Part shown: piece after piece, positions 43,195 to 55,732 of the stretch | Layout of the letters: every line of letters begins with the position of its first letter | How positions within the stretch are numbered: position 1 is the first letter of the stretch | Origin: Nereocystis luetkeana | Lineage: Eukaryota; Sar; Phaeophyceae; Laminariales; Laminariaceae | Length of the DNA stretch: 64,000 nucleotides | NCBI GenBank assembly: GCA_031213475.1 | Contig: JARUPZ010000021.1 | Span: forward strand, 7,075,420 to 7,139,419 | Reading direction: 5' to 3' | Position numbers and translations under genes: made by a program | Notes under the pieces: generated by a model | Database searches by the model: none | Seen by the model: the letters and a program-made list of their open reading frames with translations, nothing else | Told to the model about the DNA's origin: nothing

Positions 43195-46100
43195 ATGCGA
43201 TTCGGGTACATCCTTCTCGGGCTGGTGACTCTCACGTCCATTCATATTTCGAGCGGTGAGCACTCCTTGTTGTTGGTTTGAAAGAATCGCCCCCTAGCTC
43301 TAGCAGCATAATTACAAGGGTGCCGGGGTAGGCAAATAATCGCCGATCTTGTTCGGAAGATCAATGCCATGGGACCTTTGACTGGTGGTTCAAGACGAAA
43401 GACTCTGCGACTTGGGAACACTATACGTTCATATATCCAGCACTAAGGAGGGTTGCATTATGACTGTGATTTGTGACACATTTATGATACTCGCTCCATG
43501 TATATAACACAGAGAGACAACGTACCTAGGAAAGCTGTTTATCCATCTGTCCTATATACGAGCGTACCACAGCATTTATTTGGTGACAGGTCTGTGCGCA
43601 ATGGTTTCGTTCAAGGAAAATAGTCTTGCGGAACGACGTCAACACCGACACGCGTATAAATATGGTGGATCCACATAACGCTAAAGAAGCAGCATTTGCC
43701 ACTTCGAGGAAAGTGGAACCTCAACAATTAACACGCTTTGCTACGACACGTAACATGTAGTCTGGTATCGCCAGAAAATGTTCTGCCTGACGGAACTGGT
43801 CCAATGAAGCACTCCTTGATGTCGCTGGAAAACTACCAAAATCTGTGCTTTACGACGCAATTTTTTGAGGACCAATAATTTGCCATGGTCGTACTTTCAA
43901 TCGGGTTGAAAGTTCATTTTTTCTCGAGAACATTATTCTGGCGAGGTATAGAGCTCATCGAGCGAGGATCCTCAAGAAATTTTGTGCTGCACCGCTACCA
44001 TAACATGTGTTGAAACATATGTTTTATTTTGCTCTGCCTCTACGACGTGTAGCAAGCTTAATAAACCTTGGTTGAGTTCTATGCGCGCTAAGACCCGTTT
44101 ACAGCTAAGGCATTCGGCCTTCCCGACGCTCTCTGCAATGCATCGTCCCTCTTGTTGCGCTAAAGGTCAATGCAGCAACGGCTTTCCTGGGGTCCAGAAA
44201 GATGACATCTGCTGCAATGCTGAATGCGGCACATGTGGAGGAAGTACTTGCGGCCGACAACCTGGCGGAGCGGTTCGTTTGTAACTTTTGACGACGCGTG
44301 TTGTTCCTGTAAGGATATAGGCTGACATTCGCCTCCGCTCCTTGCTCGAGGAGCTAGATGCCCCACCTAACCATCGGGTCTTGTGTTCACATGTTTACAT
44401 CTGATGCCAATATTTTTCGTACCCTCTCCTCCGTTGACGAGCCTCATCACTATTTTTGGATGTACTTGGTAAGCAACATCCGCCTGTCTACTGTCGTGAT
44501 GAACAGTGGGTAGCGTTTTCAGTGGCGAATTGCCGGTAGAAACTTACCTACTGCAACGCCCCGATGATCAACCAAACATCCTCCTGTAATTTGCTCATGC
44601 ATATGCACGTTGTTATCCCTGCTCCACATCGGTTGAACGTGGTCTATGCACGTCGCATTTCTCGTACGTAGTTCCACAGCATATTTGGTACTGCAACCCG
44701 TACCTTACCAGGATTCGTGCGTGTTATTTTAAAGCAGCTTGAGTCACTCTCATGACGCTGACCGCTATGTACGTCTGGTTTTTCCGCAGTACTCGATGTA
44801 ACGGAAGCGCTGGCTAGATGGGCTGCTGTACTGTAGGATACCCGTTACGTAGGAAGCCGTAGATGCGGGTTGATTGGCGACGATCGTGCAAACGCACGTT
44901 CTCACTCTTTTTCTCTCCATCTTCTCTCATCATTTTCTGCCTTTCAGCCGCCACACATTTTTTCCCCACCTCAAGCATCTTTGATTTCCACACGCCAGCC
45001 AGGTAGTTACCATCGAAATACTGTGATACCACCTACCAAGGGCGACGAACTGCTGACAACATGTATGTTCATTTGTTGTAGCACTAAAAGAGCCGAATAA
45101 CTTTGATTCATGTGGGTTCTATAGAACACAGATTACTGTAGCACGTCGCTGGAGATGGGAGTCGCCTACACAAGTAGGTCGACCATCGTTTGGCAACCAG
45201 ACATGCGTTGATCGGCCCCCAACATCGGCCTGTCTCACAAAACCATGCCTCGCCCCCTTCGTATGTTGCCAGGAGTCCTGCTGCACCAGCCGAATCAGAG
45301 ACAGTGGCATGATGTGCAGCGAAACCCAGTCGACGCCCTGCATCGTCGACAACGGCGGTGCGTCTTGCGGAGCTATGGCTAAACCCAGATAGTACCTCCA
45401 CAAATGGGTCTGCAGCTTTCATGGCTACTGCTCGTACTTCTCCGGCTGTCCTTTTCTCGCAAGTTTCTCTTCTGCTTGCAGCAGCATTCCTGGAATACCC
45501 GCGTGGGCTACCAAGCGGTACCTCAAACGTGACGTGTAGTGTGACTAACCCGCGCTCGCCGCGATGCATTTCCCTGTTGTGCTGAAGGCCAATGCAGCAA
45601 CGGCCTCCCTGGAGTCCAGAAAGACGATATCTGCTGCGATTTGGATTGCGAGACATGCGGAGGAACGGGTTGCGGCCAACGACCTGGCGGAACGGTTAGT
45701 TAGCACGTTTTTTCGACGCGTGCCCCTGTAGGGATACATGACCCAAAGCATCTCGATTGAGGGAACACTCCCGGCTCGAATGAATGAGCGCACATTTGGT
45801 TTCATGTTTGTTTCTCTTGGTAAAAGTTCAAGTGATAACTCTGCTGGAATATATGAAATGCATTAGTTTGGCTTCAGGAAAAGCAAGCATTTGACTTCAC
45901 AGCCTGCTTAGAGCCAGGTACCAGGTGCGCATGTGGTGAGCATACACATGTTGTTGCACCCGTGTGCAGCTACACCTACCTGGGAAAATGCAGCCACGCG
46001 CTGAGAACCTTACGAGGCACGGTAGGGAGCCTACCGGGGGGAACACGGTATACTCGTCTTCTATGTGCCAAACTATGGAACATTTGATATGGGAGTTCGA

Positions 46101-49100
46101 GCAACATACGACACCCTTTTTGAACCAACTGTTTTCATGTACAGTATAACATACTATTGTTAATAGTTATGCTGTACACCCCACTACGGTGATACCTTGG
46201 TTAAAAACAAATTACATCGCACGTACTTAGGAATACGAGTAAAAATGTCGAATAACTTGTCCCATTTTTTTGCTGTGTAGCCCTGAACATGGTAGAAAAA
46301 GGTCAAACGTGGAGCCGCGGCGTGAGGGGCCGAGACTGACGGGCAAACGGTGCCCTCGGCCTACCTTCGGAACACCCACGCCTTACTTGTTAGCTAGCTT
46401 TCTTTTGCTGTGATTAAGGATGGCGGCTCTCGGCCTCGGATAATGTCAGATCAAAGCGAAGCGAAGGGTCGTCCCAGGCACCCTGTGGGCACATGAACAA
46501 GACAGGTTGCCACAGAGCGCAAACATCGACCAAGCAAGGCTGATCTTGAGCTGCCACTCACGATGCCTGTCGCGGCCTTCACCTTAGGCACTGTGTCTAA
46601 CCCAACTATACACCCCTCGGCAGCCCTTCCTTGGCTGTATGAGAGGGCTCCGCGTCCTGGAAGGATGTGAGCGTAGCTCACCAATTTTTGTATGAAAAGT
46701 CTATGACAATTTCAAACAGGCCCAAAACGTGGATGGGGCAGATGTCTCGGCACACGCAATAGACTCCGCAATTTCGGTGCGGCTGCAGCCTCTACTCTAC
46801 CGGTCCAGGACGCTTGGCGTCGGAAGATAAACGACAGTCCGAGTCGGAAGGCGTGGCGCAGAAAATGTTTGGTCGGTTCGATCATAGCTGGGGACTGGTG
46901 ACGTAAACCTGGGTGTAACTTTGCCTCGATATTAATAACTTGGTTTTGTCGATGCCCACGGTACGGGCAGGCCGTAAAGTAACAAGATCAACTTTGATCG
47001 TCATGGCAAGGCCTCGGGTAGCTTTATTCCCCTCCGTCGTGACCTGCAGCAATCCCAATATCCTCTATCAGGATAGGCCCTGGATATTTGTGCTAGTTTG
47101 TGCAGACGACTTTGTGATCAATCATACGACCTAAACCCATGCCGCAAGATCCAATTTAGACGTCACCCAGAAAAATATAAAAACCTATATACTCCGTGCA
47201 CCACACTTAGACTGCTGGCTTGAAAAATACTATACCCCACCCAACAATCGGCTTTAAGACTATAGGTAAGCTCTGCCCGACTAGCTGTGTGATGAGCTGG
47301 TGGCTTACGAATTGTGTGCATATCTGATCTGGTATTTTCAGCCTCTCCACCGTTAAGGAGCCTCACCACTTTCGTTTGTCTGGTCTCAAAAGCGCACACC
47401 GTACCGCAGAATGGTTGGGAGGGGGCTTGTCGCATACACCAGCAGATCGACCAGCGTGCGGCGGACAAATGAGTACTGTTCAGCCCCCGACATCGACCGG
47501 TCTTACGCAACCTTGCCTCGGCTCCCTTGCTCTGCTGACAGGAGTCCTGCTGCTCCAGCCGGATCAGGGATAGTGGTATGATGTGTAGTGATACCCTGGC
47601 GGCGCCGTGCATCGTCGATGACGAAGGTACGTCCTGTAAAGCTTTGGAAAAACCAGAGGATAACTACCTCCTTGGTTCTTGCCGATCGTTAAACCTATTT
47701 TAATGTGTGCTACTTGGGAAACTTGATGTTTACGTCACTCTGTTATTCACTTAACCGTACCTGTATACATCACGAGTGTCCGCAAGTAGTACGCCAAGGG
47801 TGGCATACAAATAGGCGCGAAGCTTGTGTCTGTCGCTATCGCGCTTCCGGTGTAATCCTCGACGAGATTGAAGTTATTCAGGCTCTAGGAACCGGTGAAA
47901 GGGAGATTGGTTATAGCTGTAGCCCAGTCTGTATCATTTTGTTTGGTGTTCAGAGCATATGGCGACGACTATAAATAGAGCTCTACAGCATAATGCATGG
48001 TACTATATAATCACGGCAAACGTAGTTACTGATAGTTGCAACATGCACACGAGAGATATCTACGTACAAAACGTTCACAGTCCTGTGCAAATCACGAGGT
48101 TTACGCCTCCTGTCCTGTTGCGAGCTCAGAGAAGATCGTATCCCAGACGTGTGGTTGTTGTTGCACACACATCCCGTGCCTTGTCGGACCTAATGTTTAA
48201 ACAACTCCACATCTTCACGGTCGTAACGACCGCCACAAACCCTTGACTATCCAACGGAAATTCTCGAAGTTTTTTGCAGTGGCGGCGTGCCTGGCCTGGA
48301 AAAAGACGGCGCCTGCTGCGAGGCTCAGTGCGGGACATGCGGAGGAAGCGGTTGCGGCATGCGGCCCGGTGGCAAGGTTGGTGGCTTTTCATATGCTGTC
48401 CCTTGCCCTCGGTGCGTGGTATGAGACAAGTAGCACCATATCATATCATACTGTTTTCGAATGCCGGGGTTCCTCAACTAAAGAACTGGCTGGTATCGTC
48501 GAACTCCTATTGTACAGTGACATTCGCGACATTCCGAGGCAATGGGACTGTTGAGTTGGCGGCACTTATTTTCGTGCAGCGGAGGTTTTTAGGTGCGGAA
48601 TAGAACTCCTCGGGTGAGGATAGGCGCGCACGAATGGTTCACCTCTTCCATACCATGCGTCTCTCCCTTATCGGGCGCTTCGTTCATAGCGTAAACTGTA
48701 ACTTCTTCATCTCGAAAACGGGGGATGGATCGCGCGCACCAGTAGGTGGCGCGTTCTACGATAGAGGTAGCACATTTCCGACGGCGATTTCTTTGAATGA
48801 CGGGGCTCCTTGACCCGAAAACGTCGGAACGCCACTGCTGTTTCGAAAAATGACGTTTTCGTATACTTTGGGCGAAGGGATTTTTCATCGGGATACAAAT
48901 TTGGTTCGCTGGAATCAGTTTTCGGGTGAGGTGCGGAGCTCCTCAAGTGAGGAGCCAAGAATACAGAAGGTTCACCTTCACTGTAGCATGCGTCCGGTAG
49001 ACTAACCTTTGTAACCAATTTACGATAAGGGTTGCCTGTTGGAGAGCGCAACGTTTTCACAGACAGGGCTCCTCAACCATTGCATCTGAAGAGCTCAGCA

Positions 49101-49429
49101 ACATCTTGGAAACGGATGCGGATTTAATAATGTTCACCCAGCCCATGGACCCACGTACTGGGCTTAGCTTACGCTTGGTTCTCGTCGGTTGCATGCAGGG
49201 AGAAACCTTGTTGGGGGTCACCGCTACGTAAAAAGCGTCATCTCGCGGAATATGTCTACCGCTCGGCCACCCGCATTGACCGCTCTGACTAAAACACATT
49301 CCTCCGTCCCGCTCTCCCGTTTGGTAGGAGTCCTGCTGCGTCAGCCGGATCCAGGACAGTGGTGTTTACTGCTCGAACTCCGTGGGAGCACCGTGCATCC
49401 TCTACTACCCGGCCACCGACGATTGTTGA
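43195..49429 (+). CDS. Seven-exon gene for a predicted secreted cysteine-rich protein (three modules, 217 aa)
   Basis: Exons read as 43195-43255, 44166-44272, 45273-45357, 45588-45694, 47542-47626, 48270-48376 and 49328-49429, totalling 654 nt with a TGA stop. Exon 1 encodes Met-Arg followed by a hydrophobic stretch (LLGLVTLTSI), a likely signal peptide. Then come three repeats of an A exon (107 nt) and a B exon (85, 85 and 102 nt). A exons carry Cys-Ser-Asn/Gly-Gly, a Cys-Cys pair, CxTCGG and a Pro-Gly-Gly end. B exons start ESCC, then SRIxDSG, a Cys and a PCI motif. Each module has ten cysteines, and an eleventh lies at the C-terminus. Every A exon follows AAG, uses a GTTNGT donor and ends in phase 0; B exons end in phase 1 with one G, as does exon 1. 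This regularity is strong evidence for a working gene. The modules suggest a disulfide-rich extracellular or cell-wall protein. Function is unknown; recall that similar CGTCGG repeats occur in stramenopile secreted proteins is unverified. Confidence 0.82.
48640..48960. repeat. Dispersed repeat with TIR-like core, copy 1
   Basis: The core 48803-48943 is bounded by GGGCTCCTTGACCCGAAAAC and the inverted GGAGCTCCGCACCTCACCCGAAAAC. It lies in the last intron of the cysteine-rich gene. Flanks such as GAGGTAGCACATTTC are also shared with the copy at 51955-52190. Confidence 0.6.
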
Positions 49430-51954
49430 GGGTAAGTACTATGAAGTATCATATATATCTCAATGTTCTGTAGCCCAGTTGCGTATAAACGCTAATGTGA
49501 ACGCAACAGGCTGGTAATTAGCTATATTAGCTACCGGTAGACCCCAGCGACTATTTCCAGATTAAACGAAACTGTGTAGTCATCGCGTGTTTGAGTAACA
49601 AGATAGATGGGCTAATCACAGAAGAGGCTTCAGCAGCCCTTAGCAGTCTAGGAGTTACGGTGGCAATGCATACAAAACCTGCTGATGTACGCGGTCACTA
49701 CGAAGTGATTTTTGCACGCGCCCACGCTCTCATTCTTCTTTATTCACACTGTAGTAGCATCTGAGCTCCCGGTAGGTTACGGCAGTGATGGAGCCGCCCT
49801 TTAAACGTCAACAGCCAACCACTCACATAGTAGGGTTAGGCGCTCTCGCACATGTAAAATTGAACTCGGAGTAGCACCCGTTAGGCACTCGCCCCAATTC
49901 ACATCATAGGTACATTATCGGGACCATAATACCACCTATTTCTAACAACGGTACGTTGTTTGCAGCTCTAGCTAAACCAGGGGCGACCAGCTCCGTGGCT
50001 GGGTTTGCTGTTTCATCGACTACTTGATAGCCGCATTATTGGTGCATCTACTGAATATCACCAAGAACAAAAAAGACGCGAAGTGACAAGCATACGTTTT
50101 TTTTCTTTGGAGACGATATGTGACGACGTCCTGTAGTAGCAGTCGGCAGTTGGAAAACCAATAACGCTTTGCTTCGCGTACAACATTGGTACCCGTCGTC
50201 ATTGCCGGTAGGGTACACTAGTTGTTTCTCTGGTAAGACCCAAAAGTCGACCAGAGCTGCTTCATTCAGCATCCTGGTGGCTGCTATTGCCCGCATTGGA
50301 GAATACCAAGCCCACATTTCGTCGTACAGTGCAGAGGCATCTAGTGCGTACCTGGCCCATGCGTACGTGTATATCTTCCAGATGCTTTACTACGTCCTCT
50401 CAATAACATCTACCTGGAAACATGAAAGCGCCGGGGGCTGGGGAACACAACCTCCGACAAACGGAACGTAGTGTCAAAGGGGGTCAATACGGTGTAAGTA
50501 CAGGGCTGATGCATCGTCTATGGCAAGGTTTGGTATACGTAGACACGGCGAGTGATCGGTCGGGGGGTGGAAAGCTGGTCCAGTTACATGGTTTCTACAA
50601 TCTTGGGAAAATGAAATGCCCCAAGCGAGACGACTCAAGAACATAAAAAGGAGCGTTCAAGCTGGAAGCTATTTCAACTAATCTACTCGACATGTATTGG
50701 TGGTGCTTCCGTTCGAATTGCATACTGCGCCCCCCCGCGCCGCCACCGTGTTACGTCTTTCTCTACAACCTTTCCAGGGTGCACTTGAACCCCACCGAGC
50801 CCCATTCCCTTCATGCCGGGGCTTACGGCTCTCACAGCGGCGAGGGGTACTGGTGATGGCAGTGACGCCGAATAACAGCCCCCGGTGATAACATCTCGTC
50901 GCCGGGGATAGTATCTCAGGGGGTGGAATTGAGTGTTCATCGATGATTCGCGATAGTAACGGGAGCATTGACGAGTGAGCTGCATCCCACGAAGAGCGGT
51001 GGGTGACAGCGTGGGGCATGATGGTTTAGTTTCCTGGCGTGGCCACTTGCAGAGACAGCAATGGGCATACTATGTAACTACCCTACCATAAGTATTCTAC
51101 CTGGTACATGGTTTGTATGGCCCTTCCCGTTACGCGAAGTGATGTTGAACAACCCGCAAATGGCTATACTCGAGGAATGATGACTGCCAAAATAAACATA
51201 GATAGTACACTGGTTGTCTCGCATACGCAGTGGTTACGGTGTTCAACAGCGTCGTAACAAGCCGGAGCTGACCCTTCATGAATAATACACACAACTGGCG
51301 GTGGTGTCTCGAACATGGACAGTGGTAATTCGCGAAATATGGCCCGTGGACACACCCGGGCATTTTTCCAGGACTAGTGTTTGAAGGGAGGAGAATTCTT
51401 GTCGTGAAACAGTTAGACCGCTATTGGGGGAGGTGCTATATGGAAGGCTTATAGCACTATTTTTTTATTCTGCGTGTTGGGCGGACACCATCAAGCCGCT
51501 TTCTCGAGGCGTAGCAGAACCGTTTGCGAACCTTTGTCCTGTCACACCTCGACAGCTTACAAGCGGTTGTGTCTTTGGTTTGCGCTTGGTTCTATAACTT
51601 TTGCGTATTTATGTCTGCTTCGAGATGGAGCAAGTTGAAGGTTGAAGATCCGGGAAATAAAGTGTACCAAGTGGTCCGGGAGGCTACTCCGAACCGCACA
51701 CGAATTTCTGTCAGTCATAACGATCTTCCCGAGTGTGTTGCACACGGGGAGTCTGAGTTCGTCCACGTACGATGGGCAGAACACCATTCCGAGTTTCTCA
51801 CGAACCCCACTCACATTCCAGTGTTTTTTTTCTCGGGTAACTAGGTTCGTTTGGCGGCGAGAGGCAAGTTGAACATGTATTAGAAAAGGGGCTGGGAGGC
51901 ACTCATGCGCCGAGTATGGTCCATACTCCTATAGGATGTCCGGATGTTCTCGAT
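49430..51954. other. No recognised gene
   Basis: Frames at 50048-50317 (minus), 50169-50471 (plus) and 51524-51844 (plus) are open but have no recognised domain. A GTAAGT at 49432 just past the stop of the preceding gene is probably chance or UTR splicing. Confidence 0.3.
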
Positions 51955-52190
51955 GAATCGTGCGGCAGACTCGTTCTGCGATGGAGGTAGCACATTTCGA
52001 CTATACTGCTTTCTGAATGACGAGGCTCCTTAGCCCAAACCCGTCGCAATGCCAATCCTTCTTCGGCACTTGACGTTTTTGTATACGTGGTTGTGGGATA
52101 ATTCATTGGGATGCAATTTGATTTGCGCTGCTCTCAGTTTTTGGGTGAGGTATGGAGCTCCTCAAGTAAGGATTTTCGGAACAAAATAGG
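51955..52190. repeat. Dispersed repeat with TIR-like core, copy 2
   Basis: Shares GAGGTAGCACATTTC, GACGAGGCTCCTTAGCCC and TTTTTGGGTGAGGTATGGAGCTCCTCAAGT, in order, with 48640-48960. Confidence 0.6.
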
Positions 52191-52915
52191 GTGAACCACT
52201 ATCGTAGAACGCCTCGGCACTCTTTTTTTGCTATTCCTCGTTTGCGCACAACGTACAGGGAAACCAAACATTCCTTTACGGTATATATTTACAGTATCTC
52301 ACGCTTGTTTTCGGTTGCAGAAACCCGTTGTATTTTTCACACTCCTGAGGGGGCCATCTAGCAGGGGGGCTGCTTCAAGTTGGATTTCAGTTATTTCTTA
52401 TCAGAGGCGTGCTGCTTGTTTTCCGGGCTTGAGTTAATCTCTTGTCGGAGGCGGGCTGGTACTGTTCATCTGCAGGAAACCATACTACTAGTAGGAGTTC
52501 CGAAGGTATCGGGAAGTACGGTACGGCATGTATGTGAAGACGGTGTTACATGTTTTTTATTCGGGAAGGTTTTACCTCCCTACTTTCGTCTGTTGAGTAT
52601 TTCCCCTTCTGGTATTAGCATGCTGTCCACTATCACGTGAGGGCATTGGATAATCTAAATGACTTTTGGGAGATCATACCGAAATTGGTATTGATATATT
52701 TCGTATTGCAGTAGGATTACCTATATTTCCTCAGGTCAATGTTTTGATGGAGTGGAAATATTGCGGCTTTAGGTGGACCTATATATTGGATGCGTGCGTC
52801 GGGGCCCCTGTCGTACCTGGCCTCTCGCATTGAGACGAAACGTTATTTGCGATCTGCGCTAGTTCACACTGGTCTTCCGATACTTGTAGTTTATGGTGTA
52901 TGGCGAGGGCTACTG
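52191..52915. other. No recognised gene; ends at the duplication junction
   Basis: Short frames. The junction at 52915/52916 has no obvious repeat or transposon end. Confidence 0.35.
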
Positions 52916-55628
52916 TAGTTACGAATACAGTAGCTGCAAGTAACACTGACCTCAGGTACTGAAAATGGAACGATATTTATGTATTTATGCGTCAACAAGG
53001 ATAAAAGATTGTGAAGCGTGCACAATTCCCCAGGTTTACCTAGAGGTTCTGTGGTGGAAATTCGAATTTTGCCTGTCTGTCCCCCCCTCAAAAGGAAGCC
53101 CCAATCCTCGCAAAACCTGGTCCCGAACGGCCCCTGTATTGTTACGGCAAGCTTCCCGGCGTGAGTTGTCAACGCTCACCTGATTCGCCTCCTCAGTTCG
53201 TAAGTTGGACCCGTCGGCAGTCGACGTGACTCCAGTGCTTCGCTCAGGCGAGAGCAAAGCAAACGATGTCCAAAAAACACGATTAAATCGCGATGCAGAT
53301 ACTCGAGTGTGCCTCCCATCATGCGGAATGATGCGTTTATGCAAGCGAACAGTCGGTTTAGCCTATAATCCCTTAGCAGTTGGTCCTATAGTTCACGTTT
53401 TAGGTTTTGCACGTATTCTCTTCGTTGCTTGGGTAGCGTCTAAAGACACTCAGGGTTGGCCCACGCGCTGCATGCGAGGTACACCTTGGTCAGGCGTTTT
53501 GCAGTAAGCGAGCTGAAACCGTCTCCTGAATAAAACACCCATCCCACACCCACAGAGTATTCCGCCTCTACTCTACGCCCGTCGACTCGTGGCTGCATGC
53601 CTCGACTCGTCGTACATTACGTTGCTCCCACGTCCCTCCGTGGCAACCGCAAGCATACCATGCGAATCGAAAGCGGGCAAATTCAAGGGAGCCCTGCGCC
53701 TTGAGCTACGCGATCTAGCACCACCCGCGGGACAATCGCTTGTGGACAATCGCTTGAGCCATAGGCGATACGAGTAGGGAACGTTTTCGCAAATTGGCTA
53801 CAGCGCATCGATCGTAACAAAAGTGAGATCACCTTGTAGAAACATGGCTCGTTCAGCGGGGTTGGCTAACAGTGTTAACGAGGCCATTGCCCGCCGCTCG
53901 CCAACGGCCGCGCAAGGTCACGTTTGGCTGCAAGGTCTTGACCCCATGGGGTTCGCGATATATTCGGGGGCGTTTTAAGGCAGGGTCGTTTCCTGATCCA
54001 CAGTTAATCGATGTATTTTTCAAACAGACAAAAAAAACAGCAATTTGGTAGTTCTTGACGCCGTGCAAGGTCCCAGAGCAGTAGCTGCTCGATCGGAAAG
54101 ACTCGCAAGCATGGAAGCCCGTGGACAAATAGTTTCGGATGCACGGGCCCAAAAACCCCTCGGAAACGCGCCGCGCGCAGCAAGGGTCGGAAGGAGGCTG
54201 CTGCCGCGGAGAGGTGTGCCAAACTCCCCCTATTCCCGTTCCCCGAATAGCGTAAGGCAACATTTGTTACGAGGGAAACACAGCAGTGTTGCGCTGCGAT
54301 GATGTCCAACATAACTTCTCGCAGCAGGTACCACCAGTATTACTGCTGTACGATATTTCCAGCAGAGCTTCTCTTGCTTCTCCGTCCCCTCATCTGGGTC
54401 TGACAATACCACCTGCAGCATGTCTTAGGGATACGTGCCGACCGTTGCTGTGGACAGGCACACTGTGCCTACGAGTTCTCGTAGAGTTGGGTTTCTCAAG
54501 GCAAAACACAAAAACGAGAAAAAACCGTTATGACAGGTGCCGCAACTACTTCTGCTGTAGGACACCTGCAACATATATCTCCTGCTTCTCCGTCCCCTGA
54601 TCAGTAGGGGGGATGGTGGGCCTGACAACACCACCTGCAGCATGTCTGAGGGGCACGGTCCGAACGTTGCTGTGAACAGACAGACGCAGTCTGCCCATGA
54701 GTTTTCGTAGAGTTGACTTTCGTTAGGTAGAACTGAAAAAACAAAACCCGCACCAGACGAGAAGGTTTCGCTTGCGCGTGTAGGTGCATAGAGCCCGCCG
54801 GGACGGGTATTGGTGCCGCGTGTGCGTTGAGCGCTACTGCTGCGAGCAGGTGTGGCAAACGCCCCGTATGACCGTTACCCTTACTTTGGGTTGTCTTTGC
54901 TGACCACGTGCCCATGCTGCAACGCTGTGGGGCGAAAAAACAACCTACCTCTCGACCCAACCACCCATACTTTCTTTTCTACTATGATGTCGCATTTTTG
55001 GTATCTCGCCATGCAGACGAGAGTGTAATATCCATTTTCTTTTGAACGTATCCGCCCATTCCGATGCTTAGTGCTGTACTCGTGGTACGACCGCTGTCAC
55101 GCCAGCGGGGCCGGTGTACGTATGTAACCACACCACCCACGGGTTGTGTTTGCTGACCACCGGTCCATGCTGCAGCGCCAATCAGCGAAAACAACCCCTC
55201 CTATCCTCCGGAACCACCCACACCCCGGGCATGTTTTCTTTTGAGCTAATCCGCACTCTCACCCCCCGACGTCCTGATGGTTACTGCTGTACTAGTGGTA
55301 CGACATCGCCCCGCCAGCATGGCCGGCATACGGTTATACCCATACCACCGACATTCCGTGCTTACTCATGATTTGGGTTGTCTCTGCAGACCACAAGCCC
55401 AGTTTGCGAAACACAAACACACATATTCATCTAAACCGCTCATCAAGCCCTCAGTCCGCTCACTACTCTGCGCTCCTTTACTAGTGATACGACCGCTGCT
55501 ACGCCACGTTTCGATGTTTCCTGCTGTACTATTAATACTACGGGGGAAATGAGTAAATGAGACCAAATATTGTTACAAAAATATGGGAAATATGTAGGTT
55601 TTTGCGAAGATGTAGATCCTATTTACTA

Positions 55629-55732
55629 TTACGGGGGACCATATTAAATAGGACCTACGGTACACACAAAAAGCTGTATATTTCGCCTTTTTTACTAACA
55701 ATATTTAATCCTACGTACTATGGCCCCCGTAA
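55629..55732. mobile_element. 104-bp MITE with TA target duplication (absent from copy 1)
   Basis: TTACGGGGGACCATA and the inverted TTACGGGGGCCATA bound the element, flanked by TA on both sides. Copy 1 has the empty site CTATGATC at 11740-11747. It is inserted within an older relative, so it is nested. A TA duplication is typical of Tc1/mariner-type mobilisation. Confidence 0.92.

Noticed and set aside
43982-44284. Single-exon gene starting MCCTATITCV
   Set aside because: Only the last third is coding-like; the AAG acceptor at 44165 and matching exons downstream show it is one exon of the seven-exon gene, in intron context on the left.
48243-48603. Frames of 103-109 codons over exon A3
   Set aside because: They read the exon in the wrong frame; the CEAQCGTCGG frame matches the sister exons.
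49427-49437. Extension of the cysteine-rich gene through a GTAAGT donor after 49431
   Set aside because: The in-frame TGA at 49427-49429 precedes the donor, so the coding sequence ends there.
52891-53172. Frame of 93 codons kept in both duplication copies
   Set aside because: Conservation between copies only reflects recent duplication and says nothing about coding.
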